NCBI GenBank assembly: GCA_003956705.1
Contig: QZCP01000109.1
Span: forward strand, 53,828 to 117,827
DNA length: 64,000 nucleotides
Origin: Brevipalpus yothersi
Taxonomy: Eukaryota > Arthropoda > Arachnida > Trombidiformes > Tenuipalpidae
Direction of reading: 5' to 3'
Shown: piece after piece, positions 1 through 13,981 of the stretch
Layout of the letters: each line of letters starts with the position of its first letter
Numbering within the stretch: the stretch's first letter is position 1
Notes under the pieces: model-generated
What the model saw: the letters and a program-made list of their open reading frames with translations, nothing else
Told to the model about the DNA's origin: nothing
Databases searched by the model: none
Translations under genes and position numbers: made by a program

Positions 1-329
1 CTACATTCAGATCGAAACAACTAGCTTGCATTGGCCATTTACTGAAGAGGTTTTTCTAAGCTTTTGTCTGAGTGTTGAAGATACATGTATTTCAATGATG
101 CACTGATCTGTTTAATAGAGTGAGATTCAATGGCCCAACATTCCAAAGCTCAGCGCTATTCAGTGTGTATCAGGATAGTATGCATATTTGATGGATGGAT
201 GTCACAGTGGCAGTTGAAATTGCACTAAGAAAGTGTCAAGACATGGTATTTGTTGGTGAAATAAAGAACAAGCTACAGGGGCTGAGAAGTGCATGGAAGA
301 TGAGAAAGTGGGAGGAATAAGAAGAAGAG

Positions 330-335
<6 letters not shown>

Positions 336-410
<75 letters not shown>
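336..410. repeat. (GA)n microsatellite
   Basis: About 75 bases of almost perfect GA dinucleotide repeat. Confidence 0.95.
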
Positions 411-414
<4 letters not shown>

Positions 415-2243
415 AGAAAAAGAAGCAAAAAGCTTCAAGTACGAGGTGGTTTGTATGCCCAAAAGATGAGGATGCAGGGAAAAGTGATGCTGCGAGTCGC
501 CATGGAAGTGAAAGTTTGATAGACACACTTCGGCACTCGTTCCTCCCACTTATCAACTCCCTAGTGATCAAGATGCAAGGCAATCCGACAGATCTCTTGC
601 TGGATATAATAGACTTCATCACATATTGCAGTACATTATTAAATACCTTTGTGCAAATTTTCTCTCTCTTCCTCTCTACTGATCTCTGCTTTTTTCAGGG
701 TCTGGTGAGATTCAAATATATATCTCGGAACAAATAGCCCAGGTTACTTAGCAGTTCAAAAAATCGCAACTATTTTCAATCTAAAAAACTCAAATACAAC
801 AGGCATCGAATGAATGTAAGAATATCAGTCCAGTTTTTTACTTTGAGAAAGACTGCCTCCATATATCTCTCTCTCTCTGTCTCTCTCTCGGAGGCATTCA
901 CGCAATTGAGCATACATGTACAATGTAGATGATCGAAAGGCCTGAGCCAAAAATCATATGACGACAATGATTGAGTGGCCTAAGGGATCGGGGTTGACAA
1001 AAGGCAACAAAAGTTGGCCTTCGTGCTGAATTGTAATCAGAAATAGTCCATTGCTTACTTGAGCGGGCTAAAATCTCAGCAACATTCACACACCAATCTC
1101 CTCACCAGTTAAAGGGTTTTCATGAAGCTCGTTGAGGCAAGACAGTCAAATGTGTCAGGTGAGGATGGTAACCATTATATTTGCATGCTAGTCAATTATT
1201 CGATTGAAGCATTTGAGAAGTTCTGAATAGGAGCTCAAGTAATGCTTTGAAGTTGGGTTCACATTGAGAAAAGGTTGCATTCGAAAAATCAGATGGCTAA
1301 AATAAAAATCAGGTCATTGAATGCATCTTACCTATCAGAAGTTTTTACGCAGGCTAATATTTTCTGAATTGTGCATATAGATATAACAGACATAATAGTT
1401 AGATCGATAATTGTGAGTGCAGTGAAAAATATTTTCTTCTACAAGGCGAAAGGTTTTCTGTAAAATTTTTGAAATAAAACAAACTTAACTTTCACAAAAA
1501 TCTATGGTAATAAGTTACTGGGTTAAGAGGCCTTGATTCTTGGCCCACTGAACTGGGCCTCTTTTTAGCCTAAACAATGATTTATAGGTTTTTTAGATCA
1601 TATTTGGACATATTTTTTTCAAACTTGCAGCACTTCAAATGCTTTAAGTCCGATGAGCTCTCAAGTCTTCTTTTTCACGAAGCCGTAAATCAGTGGCCTA
1701 TTCTTTTGGGATAAAAACTTTAGTTTAAATTGGTTTCACTTCAGAATTCCTCTCTCTGTCTCTCGCTCTGTCTCTCTCTCAATAACATATGAGTCTGTAT
1801 TTTTCTGCCCAAAACTTTCGCTGCTAAAACTGATCCTTATATCTTCCCTCGATGGATCCCAAGACACAATCGGGTATATTTGCTGTCTTCAAATTCTGTA
1901 GAGAATCCGAGGTTCTTTCAGGTAAGATTTCCATCCATTAATTCTACCATTTTATCCCAAATTATCGTCTTTTGAGAGAGAGAGAGAGGTAGGGAGGGAG
2001 GGAGAAAGAGAAAGATGGGCAACCATTTTATCTCTATCTGAAAGACTGCTCGAAAAGCTCAATCGAGTAGAGAGGAAACATCTCATCAAGCTTCGTGAAC
2101 TCTTGAGCAACTCAATTTCATGGAAAAGAGTTATTCCTGATTGTGGCTTGGGAAAGTGTAGGTTATCAGTTAATCAAGCACACCATAGATATAAACATAA
2201 GATAATTACAAGTATAAACGTAATCAAATGATTCTTATCAATT

Positions 2244-2244
<1 letters not shown>

Positions 2245-2276
<32 letters not shown>
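2245..2276. repeat. (CT)n microsatellite
   Basis: About 32 bases of perfect CT repeat. Confidence 0.95.
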
Positions 2277-2278
<2 letters not shown>

Positions 2279-2482
2279 GCTCTTCTGCGTCAGCAACAGT
2301 TTTGCTGCCATTCCAGGCTCATTCTGGAATGAGTTTTGTGGTCATAGATCTGCCGGACAGAGTGAAGTGGTCACGTTCATTAGAGAGCAAATTGACTGGC
2401 TGACATTACTGGGTCTGTCCAGACGAAAGTTTCTCGTTTCGGACCATTTTGGAGGAAAAACGTCCAAAGGAAAAGGGGGCGA

Positions 2483-2486
<4 letters not shown>

Positions 2487-2530
<44 letters not shown>
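2487..2530. repeat. (GA)n microsatellite
   Basis: GA repeat, opposite in orientation to the CT tract 210 bases upstream. Confidence 0.95.
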
Positions 2531-2532
<2 letters not shown>

Positions 2533-3462
2533 CAGTGTAGTTGCATGAAACTGGTTGCATGTTAAGAGCAGAGTTAAATTGCGTTCAACATATTCACCTG
2601 GCCCATGAATGGAAGCCCCAGGCTTAAGGGCCAGCAAATAAAAGGATACACTAAAGTCAGAAGAAAAGAATAAAAGATGAACAACCAAACATACAAATTG
2701 GACAAGGAACCGTGAGAGCGATGATCAGAAGGCAAACATCAAGTGGCTACAAGCAAACATGTCCATTGGATTCGCTTATTCGGAAAGAAAAATGACTTCA
2801 GAAAACAGAGGTGTTCGATTGGAGAAGAAAGAGAAGAGGAGGCAAAAATTGAGAAGAGAAAAACTCATTCCAAATCATCTTGTAGAGAGAAAAAAAACAA
2901 CTCAAATTGGTAACAATATTTCATATCAAATGTGCTCGATGGGACAAGATTTGCAGAGAAACAGCTCCAGATAGAGAGAGAGAGAGAAGGGAAAAAGGTT
3001 TCCAAAGTGTTTTTCAAGAAAGTAACAAATAGGCGAAGGTGTTTGAGAAAAACATGGATGAGCACTTAGAAGTAAGCAAGTGAAGCAGGCGAGCAAGCAA
3101 AAGATGAAGATGAGGAAGAAAGGGAAAAGAGGAGAAGAGAGGAGAAGAGAGAAGGGAAGGATGAAACAGGCCTGGATGCTGATCGAAGTGCCTGATGACA
3201 GCGATATTGATGGTGTCGGACGTTCATCTTTTGCTCTCTCGAGATTATCATCCTCATCACCATCCTCTCTCTCATCCTTGTCGCAAGTTGGATGTCGGAG
3301 AAGAAAGAAGAGGAGCAAGAAGACGCTTTCTCTCTGATTTATACACAGCGACCTGGCCTAGTCCCTCGCGGCATCTTTCCGCTCAAAACTGTCCTGAACA
3401 AGACGCAAAACGAGAGATAGAGGATAAAAGAGATACTCTCTCGATGTTCAGGACAAACTTGC

Positions 3463-3465
<3 letters not shown>

Positions 3466-3524
<59 letters not shown>
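3466..3524. repeat. (CT)n microsatellite
   Basis: About 58 bases of perfect CT repeat. Confidence 0.95.
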
Positions 3525-3527
<3 letters not shown>

Positions 3528-5792
3528 ATCTGATCTAAAGCCATTAGCCGTCCTTTGAGCCGGAACAAAATGAACACGAACAAGCATAAAGCATTAAATA
3601 AGCATAATATTTCACTAGATATTGCTTCCTTCATCATTCCTGCCACCAAGTCCTCTTCTCTTTTTCTTTCTTTCTTGTATGGTTTACTTATCCTCTACAC
3701 TCTAGAGGATGGATAGATAGCTTGACAACTAATTGCCTTTTGCGAAGTCAATCCACAATCTCTAGACCTCGGCTCCCAAGAGCCAGTAATGGTATCGGAA
3801 TATCTCGATTATTGCAAAATAGTGGTGTATGTTATGACACCTTTGATTCCCAGCAGATTTTGGTGAATTCATTGCCATCATTCAGCCATTGTAGACGTAT
3901 GATGGAAACCCATCAGACCACAATTTACTTTCTCTGTCTTCATTGGTAAACACTGATTTCACATCAAATAAATGATTACCCTTCGCACATTATTTGGAAT
4001 TATTCATGGTAAAGGCGTTCCACCATCCATTTCTCCGGGCTCCTCGTCCTTGATGCCCATTGGATAGACAAGACCAATCAATCTATCAAACATCTGGAAC
4101 AAAGAATATATTCTTCTGGACTCATATCAGATTCCGGTTGATCAAAGTGTAGATCAGTGTTATGGTGAGAATTTTGATACAGTTTCAAAATGTTTTTATG
4201 AAAAAAAATTTCATTCAATATTGGCTGATTTTTGAATTCTTCGAAGAAAGAACTCTCTGAAATTTTCTGTTTGTACAGAACTGCACAAATTTACACACTT
4301 GATAGTGGTGCGATTTTTGGTTAGCAAGAGAATTCAGCCTATGGTGACCATATGTTTTGGTTTGACGAGCATCTTGACCAAGGGATCTTTCTCTTTCTGT
4401 CATAAGCTCAAAAATTTTGGAGAAAATATGGATAAGTGATCCTTGTAGACATATTATCGTTTTAACCATCAGCATCACTCGCAGAATGGTTTTCGGTTTT
4501 TTGAGACACTTGGTGACATCCTGATGACTGAGCTATGTTCAACAACATGACCATTCCCGAATATTACCAGCTTCTGGGAACTCCATCGACTCAAATCCAT
4601 CAAAGAAAATAGTTGGACTGACCTATTGGACTTGGGATGGAAAATTTTACTATTACTTCACTATTATACTAATTATAACTGAAGGTATCAGTAGCAATTG
4701 TCTGTGTACCAGTGATCAACATTATTAGTGGCTAGAATAGTCCTGCATCAGCATTGACATCGTGGACCATAAATTTATTCATACACGGTGTTGAATCAGT
4801 TAGTTAACTGTAAATCGATGAAAGATTGACATATACTTACGATAATAATCCTTCAATCCGATTGTCTCGATTTTAATTTTATTGGAACATGATTTGGGCA
4901 CTGAAAATTCAACAAGACTCATCGGTTGATCAAAAAGAATTTCAACATATTGATCCATACTTGCACAATCAGTCGACAATTGTTACAACAAAGCAAATTT
5001 TGATGATGATGGAGGTCAAGAGGCTATTGTGACTCGTGAGAATGGAGTAGAAAAAAAAGTATGTCTTGATAAGTAGTGATTTTAGTGATCAAATTAGACT
5101 TGAGTATATTGTTTGAACAATGGTATTCATCTTGAAACTTTTTTTCCAATCGGTATGGCAAACTAAAATGATCAATTAATAGAAAGCAAGAGAAAGCAAA
5201 GAAGAGGATTATTCACAAGGCCAAAAATATGTTTCTGACAGGCTTTCAATTCTGTTGTCGAATAAAGAGAGAATATGAAGAACATCATGAAGAACATGTA
5301 GAAGAAGAAGAAGAAGAAGAGTTACCTGTTTCGTGGACCACTCTTGGATTCATCAAGCATCCACTCTCCATCACAAAGTGACAGGATGGCATATAATTCT
5401 GAAGCTCCCAAAAGAAGAAGAAGGAAGAAGAAGAAGAAGAAGAAGAAGAGAGGGAGGCAAGTGAAAAAGGGGTGTAAGATGATGAATAAGTTTTCGATTT
5501 CCACTTTTTCGATGGTCCACAAGATCCTGTACTTTCCAATACTTGATATATACGTAATATACTACATGTTGATGAAGCGTGAGAGAGAGAGAGAAGCGAA
5601 ACATTTTGTAAAACAATGAAAATTTTCATTTGTTTGATTGAATCAAGAGATGGATGACAGCAAGTATTGTCACAGTTACTTGTTTGGCCTGTTCAGGTGA
5701 CATTAGTGGAATCAATAGTGTCCAAGTTATAAAATTAGAAAAATTTATTCCCCAAATATTATCTTAACTTTAACTTTATTGGTGTGGTCATC

Positions 5793-8700
5793 ATGCTTTT
5801 TGTTCATGTATCCACATTTATACTATTGTTTTACATCATTTCAGCCCATCAAGTGCCTCCAATTATCAATTCCAACAATTATTCAGTCAACGATATTGTC
5901 GATATTCTACGACAATCTAATTCTCCTCAAGTAGATAATGTTACGGTTTTAGAGGCTTGGAAAATATTACAAACCAATTTAGATGTTAATCTTGATTTAT
6001 TCACCTCCGGACTATCATCTAAATTCGATCGAATAGCTAAACAAGCTAATGTTAGTCAAATATGTCGTCAAGACTTCGAAAAAGTTATAGAGGAAGCAAA
6101 ACGAAAGAAAACCTGGGCTCTTCATGGTTAGTTTTCATTTATGGAGTGATTTAGACCACCCTCGATTGAGGAATGCTTAAATTCTGTTACTTTTAACTGA
6201 AGTTTGTCTCATATTCTAGTGCTGAATTCATGGGGTCAATTTCCACCATCAGGAGCTTTCACCGGCACTTTGACAAGTTTCGGTTCTTTCGAACAGTGCC
6301 TCAATTCTGTGCCATCAAATATGTCAAGCTATACGAACTATTGTACCGTTACTTTTTCTCCTTTGCTTCCGTATCGTCCTAAGTATCACAAAATCGTTGA
6401 CAAGTTGGAAGTCCTTAAAAAAATGAATTTCAGCCATGACCATGTGAGTTTCACTAAGATTTATTAACTGTCGATTCAACTTTCTTTTTCTCATAGGTTT
6501 TCAATGATCTAGTTGATAAATTGCAATTCCTTTACTATGTTCCCATTCGAATTGGGACATGTCTACCTTCTTCATGCAGTTTATCCGATGTTTCAATCAT
6601 GACCAGAGAAGGTAAGAATTTTGAAAATTCGATGAGTTCTAAGTGAAATTAATTGATAAAGATTGATTCCTCAGTTGGAGCTGAAATGTTTCTATTTGGT
6701 GACGCGGTCAAGTGTGAATCTCACAAATCTTTTGAAGTTGAGCCTAATATATACCGGAAAATTGGTGGGTAAGTAAGCACAAGTGATTTTAATAGATAAA
6801 AATTTTGAAAAAACAATTTTTCATCTCAATTTTTGACAACTTTTCAGACTCATTCTATTGTTCATCATCTCAATTGTGGTGATTGCTTCAGTTTGTGATC
6901 TTCTCAAATCGCTCTTGCAAAATCATACTGTTCGAGAAGGAGTTATTAATGGCAAGGTAAACTGCACCGATTCGATTGAAATTAAGGATAGTTTTGGCTT
7001 ACAAATTCTCAGAGCATTCTCGATTCAACGAAATTCATGGTCTCTTTTTGATACGAGAAATTCAACATACCAAGAACTGAAATGTCTGAATGGCATAAGA
7101 GTTTTAACAATATCATGGATAATCGTAGGACATGCTGCGGCTAGTTCAAATTATCAAGGATTCAGTAAGTTTAAATGTCAAATGATGGTCTTATTTCATG
7201 ATTTAATTCGAATTCTTCATCCATTTATTGGCAATTTTAAGCTGATTCTTTCAAAGGTCTACACATTTTAACCTCACCTTTTATCCATGGTCTACTTAAT
7301 GCATCATTAACTGTGGAATCATTTTTTCTCATAAGTGGCATTCTAACATCATATGTTACTCTTAAATCGGTTGAAGCCACTTCCAAGTTTAGTCCATCAT
7401 GGTTTGTCTTCGCTCGATACTTACGATTGACACCAACAATGGTTTGTGCCATTTGTTTGGTCTATTTTCTGCCCTACCTTGGTTCAGGACCCATTTGGAA
7501 TGAAAAAATTCAGCCAATGGTCCAAGCGTGTGAAAAAAATTGGTGGATCAATCTGATATATCTTCAACCGTACATTGATCCACAAAATATGGTATGCCAC
7601 TACGTTTCTCTTGTCTTTCGATCGATATAACTAAATTAGACTGGATTATTTTTAACTCTCTAGTGTATCATACCAACATGGTGGCTAGCAAACGATATGC
7701 TGTTCCATGTGATCTCTCTGGCAATTGTTGTACCTCTCATTAAGAAACCAAAATTGGGTTTCATCATCAACTTATTATTCATCATCGGCTTTGCTTTGAT
7801 CACATTTGTATACAGTTTGACTCATGATTATCCAGTAGGAAGCATACCAACGAGACCTCATTTTGGGTAAGATGAATGTTCGAGTTCTAGTGGAAAACCT
7901 CAATTGACAGTAGAACTTTTCAATTTTTTTCAGTGAATATTTGGATGAATATGCTGCCAACTATTTTTGGAGACCTTATTTGCATGGACCACCATTTTTC
8001 ATTGGCATTCATTTAGGTTACCTATTGGCACAAGAAAAATTTCTGAAAGCATCCAAGGTAAATGTTCTTCTATCAAAAATAGCGTTCAATTCATCTGATT
8101 TTATCTTCTCACTTCTCAGATCCAGGTTTTAATGGGTTGGATTCTGTCTCTCAGCCTCATGTTAATGGTGATCTATGGCACATATCCCATAAGTCTGGGA
8201 TACATTTGGCCTAGATGGGCCTTAGCACTTTTCGATTCAACTAACCGGATAATTTGGTCAATTGCATTGGCATGGATGATATATGCAATGGCTTCAGGAT
8301 ATGGGGGTATGAATCTAGGATATTCTCTACAGGAATATAAATTTGATTTGGGGGTAAAATTTTATACTCTATTCATGATGTTTCTCTCTCTCTGCCTTGT
8401 TCACAGGATGGTTCGATAGTTTTCTAAGCCATCGATACTTTGCACCGATGTCCAAAACATCTTATTCGGTGTATCTGATTCACATGTTCGTTATAACAAT
8501 TTACACGGGATCTCAACTGAATTTGCTCCAAACTACTAGTATTTCATTAGTAAGTTTGCATTATTTTTCATAAATATTAGATATTTTTGCATCGATTTGC
8601 ATTTTGTTTGACTTTCGGGAAGGCGGTGAAGAATTTCATTTGATGAATTTTGATTTCTGCATTTTCTTCAATTCAAAATAGGATTTCTGATTATTCTTTT

Positions 8701-9006
8701 TCATGATTGAATTGAAGAATTGAAAGAATTTTTTCATGCCAATAATGATTCTATTCTATTCTTAAGATTAATGCAATGATAACAATCTGGATCGTGTCAA
8801 TGGCATTTGGTTCCATCTGGACTTTACTATTTGAGGCACCATTTTTGAATATCATGAAATTGGTGTTCAATTTACAGAGAAGGAGTACCAAAATTGCTAC
8901 CGATAAGAAAGAGGAGAAGATCAACAATTATCAGAGGATACCACTTCGCGATCAAGATGGAAACATGTTGAAAAAAGAAAACGGCTTTGAAATCAGTAAT
9001 CCCTAG
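5793..9006 (+). CDS. NRF-6 type multipass acyltransferase (nose resistant to fluoxetine family)
   Basis: Eleven exons: 5793-6126, 6220-6443, 6497-6611, 6675-6768, 6848-7164, 7257-7591, 7664-7866, 7934-8057, 8120-8306, 8407-8549, 8767-9006. All join in frame with GT-AG introns and give 771 aa. A hydrophobic N-terminus (LFVHVSTFILLFYIIS) looks like a signal peptide. The Cys-containing NRF extracellular domain follows (WGQFPPSG, GTCLPSSC), then a multipass acyltransferase-3 domain with the typical motifs RVLTISWIIVGHAA, SLTVESFFLISG, NDMLFH and SKTSYSVYLIHM. The His of VGHAA, the expected catalytic residue, is present. In C. elegans and Drosophila, relatives act in lipid or yolk transport and drug uptake; the substrate here is unknown. 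The start is the ATG before the signal peptide. A polyadenylation-like AATAAA lies near 9181. The family is secure; the exact role is not. Confidence 0.92.
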
Positions 9007-9473
9007 TCGATGAAGAGCAATTATTTTGCATAATTTGTCCTATTGAACAGGACTATTCATCTTTTTCATATATATTTTCATGTATGTATTATGTTTAATA
9101 CATGAACGAAAGGATAATGAACCGATTTTTTTTCAAAATCAGGAGCTTTCATTTTTTTCCATACATACACCATTTTCCGTAAATAAAGTGCCCAGATCAG
9201 TCAACAGAATTTGATCTCACATCCGGTCTGATGGAAAGGTTGTAAGTTTCAAGAGGAAAAGGAATTGTTTACCTATCTCACACTTCTTTGGGACTTTTTT
9301 CACTCAACTGGTGGAATGTTTACCAGAGACTTACAAAAAATTAACGCTCAAAATCAAGACATGAACTGAACTGAATGTTTTTTCGTTTGTTGTTGTTCAA
9401 TTGAGTGTTTGTAAAGTTTTGCATCGATAAATCAATTGTTTACGCTGCATTTTTGGGCCCAAGTGAGAGTGAA

Positions 9474-10112
9474 NNNNNNNNNNNNNNNNNNNNNNNNNNN
9501 NNNNNNNNNNNNNNNNNNNNNNNNNNNNNNNNNNNNNNNNNNNNNNNNNNNNNNNNNNNNNNNNNNNNNNNNNNNNNNNNNNNNNNNNNNNNNNNNNNNN
9601 NNNNNNNNNNNNNNNNNNNNNNNNNNNNNNNNNNNNNNNNNNNNNNNNNNNNNNNNNNNNNNNNNNNNNNNNNNNNNNNNNNNNNNNNNNNNNNNNNNNN
9701 NNNNNNNNNNNNNNNNNNNNNNNNNNNNNNNNNNNNNNNNNNNNNNNNNNNNNNNNNNNNNNNNNNNNNNNNNNNNNNNNNNNNNNNNNNNNNNNNNNNN
9801 NNNNNNNNNNNNNNNNNNNNNNNNNNNNNNNNNNNNNNNNNNNNNNNNNNNNNNNNNNNNNNNNNNNNNNNNNNNNNNNNNNNNNNNNNNNNNNNNNNNN
9901 NNNNNNNNNNNNNNNNNNNNNNNNNNNNNNNNNNNNNNNNNNNNNNNNNNNNNNNNNNNNNNNNNNNNNNNNNNNNNNNNNNNNNNNNNNNNNNNNNNNN
10001 NNNNNNNNNNNNNNNNNNNNNNNNNNNNNNNNNNNNNNNNNNNNNNNNNNNNNNNNNNNNNNNNNNNNNNNNNNNNNNNNNNNNNNNNNNNNNNNNNNNN
10101 NNNNNNNNNNNN
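9474..10112. other. Assembly gap (639 N)
   Basis: An uninterrupted run of N joins two contigs. The right flank is GAAGAG-rich, so a long simple repeat may have broken the assembly. Frames crossing it are meaningless. Confidence 0.99.
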
Positions 10113-10624
10113 AAGTAAGAAGAGGAAGAGGAGGAGGAAAGTTGTGAGCAGAAGATGCAAGATTGGGCCGTTCAAAGGCCTCTCGAAAAGATCATGAAAA
10201 CGGGATGGCCATCATACAAGCCCAGAGGAAAGAAATTATGTACAAGAAGCCATGTTTCGACCATTGATCAGGCCCAGGAGCGAGGCGCCCAATCAGCACT
10301 ATCGCACCTATTTACCATAAATGCGAAGAGAAGAAGAGAGAGAGAAGTGAAAAAAGATTAATCAACAGAAAGGCCAGCTTCATGGCCAGAGGTACCATTT
10401 GCTGCAAAAATCTTAAGCAACCACAAAGTTTATCGGCCCTTCTTAACCGTCTTCGCTTTTTTCTTCTTCTTCTTCTCTCTTTCTCCTCATCTTCTTACTT
10501 CGCCACACTGGACACTGGAAAAGAAACATGGCCAATGCCTACACTGGACCCGAAAATTGGGCTCCAAGAAGAAGGGCCAAAAAAGGCCGGGAGGAGATCA
10601 AATGGTGTCAGAATTGCTTGTGAG

Positions 10625-10625
<1 letters not shown>

Positions 10626-10677
<52 letters not shown>
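10626..10677. repeat. (CT)n microsatellite
   Basis: About 52 bases of perfect CT repeat. Confidence 0.95.
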
Positions 10678-10680
<3 letters not shown>

Positions 10681-12318
10681 TTGCTTCCTTTCTCTTAGTT
10701 GGGCCAAGATGATCGAAAAGGCGCTCAGTGGGCCTGTGAATCTGGGCGTCAGCCATCACCTCGGTTCTGCCATTCCTTTCATCGCCTCGCGGCATTCTTC
10801 ATCCTAAACAACGCGTGCCTCTCTCTTTTCCTGGACTACTTCTATCCGTTCCAATATGTATCTTGCTGCTTTCTTGCTGTAATCATAGTCCATGATGATT
10901 GTTGAGAGTTAATATTTTGCATTCCTTTTGTGAACATGATGATTCACACACACACACACATGGTTCTCCATAGGAAAGCGGTCATTTGATCAGGATAATT
11001 ATGAGTGCTACAGGAGTGCGAAGGAATCGATATGTTTTGTTCGCCACTATGTAGCCTTCGTATAATATACATGCATAGGGAAGCATGGTGCAGGTCCCGG
11101 GAGGAGAATCGATTTCAACTAGACCACTTGATATCCATGGAGAGAGCTAATCCGATGGAATTGACAAAACGTTTGTGAAAAGGGAACAACAACAATCAAA
11201 TGGAGGCCCACTAAAAGTGGACATGCTTTATCAGTGGCAGCAAGATAAGAAAGTGGCAGCCTGGAAAGACGTTGGCCGAACGTATGTGTGTTTCTGTTTC
11301 TGTCTGGTGTTGACGCTTCTTGTTTCTTTGCTTTTTTTACGGGGGATCCAAAAAACTTTTTTCAGTCCGCTTGACCTGGACCACATCTCTTTCTCTTTCT
11401 CTCTGTGACCCCTCTCCAAACTTGAAGACAGGACATCTTCTCTCTCTCTCTTTTCTGGAGCGTCGTCATAATTGTCTCTCTCTCTCTTTCTCTTTCTCGC
11501 TGTGCTCAGCACCAAAGGCAAGAGCCCATAAACACAGAGAGACTCCTGATATAGCTTTTTTTTCGTTTTTCATTTGCCCTTCTCGCCACTCTTCGCCTCT
11601 GGTACACAGTGTAGTGACCTGCCTCTCTCTCTCTTGTCAAGAGAGAGGCTCTTTTGGCCCAGCCAAGCTGATCCAGGCTCATATCAAGGGAGCAGGCCAA
11701 AAGAGAGAGGGAGAGAGAGAGAAGGTCCCGGGACTTTTTTCCCGCCTGTAACACTGGCTGCCTGAACACTTACTTACTTACTTAAAGCAAGCAGAAGGAG
11801 CAGCCTCAAGTTTGTTGCCTTCTTCTTCTTCTTCTTCTTCTCTTGCCTCTTTGCCTGACCAATTCTCGCTCTTATATTATATACACCATTCATTTTCATC
11901 CCTCAGATCACCACTTTACCCAGGCCTTTCTGGTGACTTGATCAACTCTCTCTCCTCCTTTTGCTTTCTCTTCATCTTTCTCTTCATCTTTCTCTCTTTT
12001 CTTGATCATTTGGTTAATGTTCATCGCCACAAACGCACACTTGATCACCAATTGCTGCCTCTGTGTGTGCACATCTCTCTGTGTATTTTTGCCTTCAAGT
12101 GCCTTTATTTTTTGCAACTTTGTTCCTCATCTTTTTCACTCTTTCTCTCATCTACATCCTTTCATCATCCCTTGATACCATAATATTTTTTTCATATTGT
12201 GTCTCCTTTTCATATTGCTTTTGTGCCTCACTGGTTATTCTGGCAACATTTATAACACACGCACCATATATACATATAATCACTATTATCATTAAGTAGT
12301 AACATTTATCCAGCCAAA

Positions 12319-12510
12319 ATGATCAAGGAAAAGCATCCGATTGCCCGTACCTTGTTCGCTAATCATTCCAACAGTCATCACAATCAACACACAAATCCAT
12401 CTACACAAGCCAAAACTCCACCAGATCCGAGTATAACATTTATGCGAGCTTTTTTAGCCCGTGAACAAGAGTATTTCAAACAGAGATACCAAATTTTGAA
12501 CAGCAATTGA
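12319..12510 (+). CDS. Small intronless gene, copy 1 (63 aa, function unknown)
   Basis: I do not recognise the family. The frame begins MIKEKHPIARTLFAN and ends FKQRYQILNSN, with a variable His/Asn/Thr/Ser/Gln-rich middle (residues 16-33) and a charged amphipathic C-terminal half (about residues 36-60) that is probably helical. There is no signal peptide or membrane segment, so it is probably soluble. A second copy lies 3.5 kb downstream (15835-16029). The two share both termini, the start context CAAAATGATCAA, and an upstream block at 12092-12140. Most base changes in the termini are silent, which supports real coding use. Function is unknown; a small adaptor or regulator is only a guess. 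Confidence 0.7.
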   Translation: MIKEKHPIARTLFANHSNSHHNQHTNPSTQAKTPPDPSITFMRAFLAREQEYFKQRYQILNSN

Positions 12511-13732
12511 TGATCTCTCTCATAAGTTATGGTAGCGAAAGGATGACAACAATAGAGTGATGTAAAACTCTTTGTTTTTATTCCCCCTTCTCGACCACAA
12601 TTATGGTGATTTTGTATTTTTACATTTATAATTACGCCAAGTATGCATGGTATGTATGACAATTATGTTGGTCATTAGTAATCAATATATACACATGTAT
12701 ATTATGCATACTTGATGGTAAAAAATTGGTGCCTCACTTCCAGTGCCTTATACAAACTGCTCTTAATAGAGTTCATCGTCTGTTACTCGCAGTGAGAATG
12801 TTTATTGTGTAAATTTTTATACATATATATATAAATACATATATATTTTGCATGTTGTCACATGAAAAAAGTGTACATAGTCCCAATCCATCTGGTATAT
12901 CTCCATATATATATGTGTATATCCAGACATTTTTTTCATAATGCATACACATTATTTATAATCATTAATTCATTGTCTCGTGATTATTCACGAAAATATT
13001 GCCATAAAATCATTACATGTACTCTTACAACTTGTCCATATATTACCATCATCAAATGATCTCTTTTCTCTCGCTTCTGTAGCATGTTCACATGCCCTGA
13101 CAAAGGATTTCTGCCTTGAAGCTGAAATTCTTACTTGCCTCTTGTTCAAATAAATTGATAAGAACTTGATCCGATAATCGACTGTCTATTCAAATCCAAT
13201 CATAAGCACAAAATTTATCGGAATAAATCGGAATAAATCGAAATTTTCTGTTTTTTTACTAAGAAAAACGTAGACAGAGAGAGAAAGGAAGGAAGAGAGA
13301 GATAATTTTGTCTCATGTATAGCGCCAGATGACCGAGGCCACTTTTATAGATCGAAATTTTGAATGGTCATTCAGCTCATTCCTCTGTTGAGCAAGCTTT
13401 CCCTTATCGGTCAAAAGCGTTCCAAAAGTTGGCCACAATTAGCATTGAGCTACTATTTATTGCGTATTAATCGATACATGCATCGACTACTAAAGGTTGC
13501 TCTTCTGATGTTCTTGGCCACTTGCGTTTTGCCGATCAACTGGGATCGCCGATCGTTTGGGCTCTCAATCCTAAGTTCTTGAGACCCCCAAAAAAGGACC
13601 CCTAAAATTTGATCCTACATTCTGCAGCTAGTGCAATAATCATCGCCCAAAAAACTTACCCGCCAATCTTATTACGCCGTCTATCGGCTTCTTTACATGT
13701 AAACTTATAATGAGGAACTTATTATATAATGA

Positions 13733-13734
<2 letters not shown>

Positions 13735-13792
<58 letters not shown>
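13735..13792. repeat. (CT)n microsatellite
   Basis: Perfect CT repeat of about 58 bases. A purine tract follows 180 bases later, so the two could pair as an inverted repeat. Confidence 0.95.
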
Positions 13793-13797
<5 letters not shown>

Positions 13798-13969
13798 TTA
13801 TCAACTTCAACCCTTTTGTTTAGATAGCCTGAAAAGAAAATATACGGGAAAACAATATTGAGAGCTGAGAATAGGAAGAAGAAGAAGAAGAAATAAAAAT
13901 ACAGGAAGTTAATTTGTTTTACAGTATACACACATAAGGATCGTTTGCGGTTTTAGATCCGTTAGGCTT

Positions 13970-13981
13970 AGAGAGAGAGAA

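Larger units (their letters stand above)
1..5792. other. Non-coding region rich in microsatellites
   Basis: No open frame here has recognisable protein similarity or a convincing exon structure. The longer frames run through (GA)n/(CT)n or (GAA)n tracts and are repeat translations. The region contains several pure GA/CT microsatellites, a GAA/AAG-rich tract around 5297-5450, and scattered GA-rich patches. The last 100 bases before 5793 would hold the 5' UTR of the NRF-6 type gene. Confidence 0.6.
9007..12318. other. Intergenic region with assembly gap and CT/GA-rich DNA
   Basis: After the NRF-6 gene there are about 470 bases of ordinary AT-rich DNA, then the gap, then pyrimidine- or purine-rich DNA with many short CT/GA tracts. 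No frame has recognisable coding similarity. The last 250 bases are the likely 5' region of the small gene at 12319: the segment around 12092-12140 is repeated upstream of its second copy. Confidence 0.6.

Noticed and set aside
202..622. Minus-strand frames with Ser/Leu repeats
   Set aside because: They are translations of the (GA)n microsatellite and flanks; no similarity, no exon context.
3080..3649. Overlapping frames on both strands rich in Arg/Glu or Ser/Leu
   Set aside because: They derive from purine-rich DNA and a CT repeat; frames in all phases are open for the same trivial reason.
9405..10197. Long frames across 9405-10197
   Set aside because: They consist almost entirely of the N gap.
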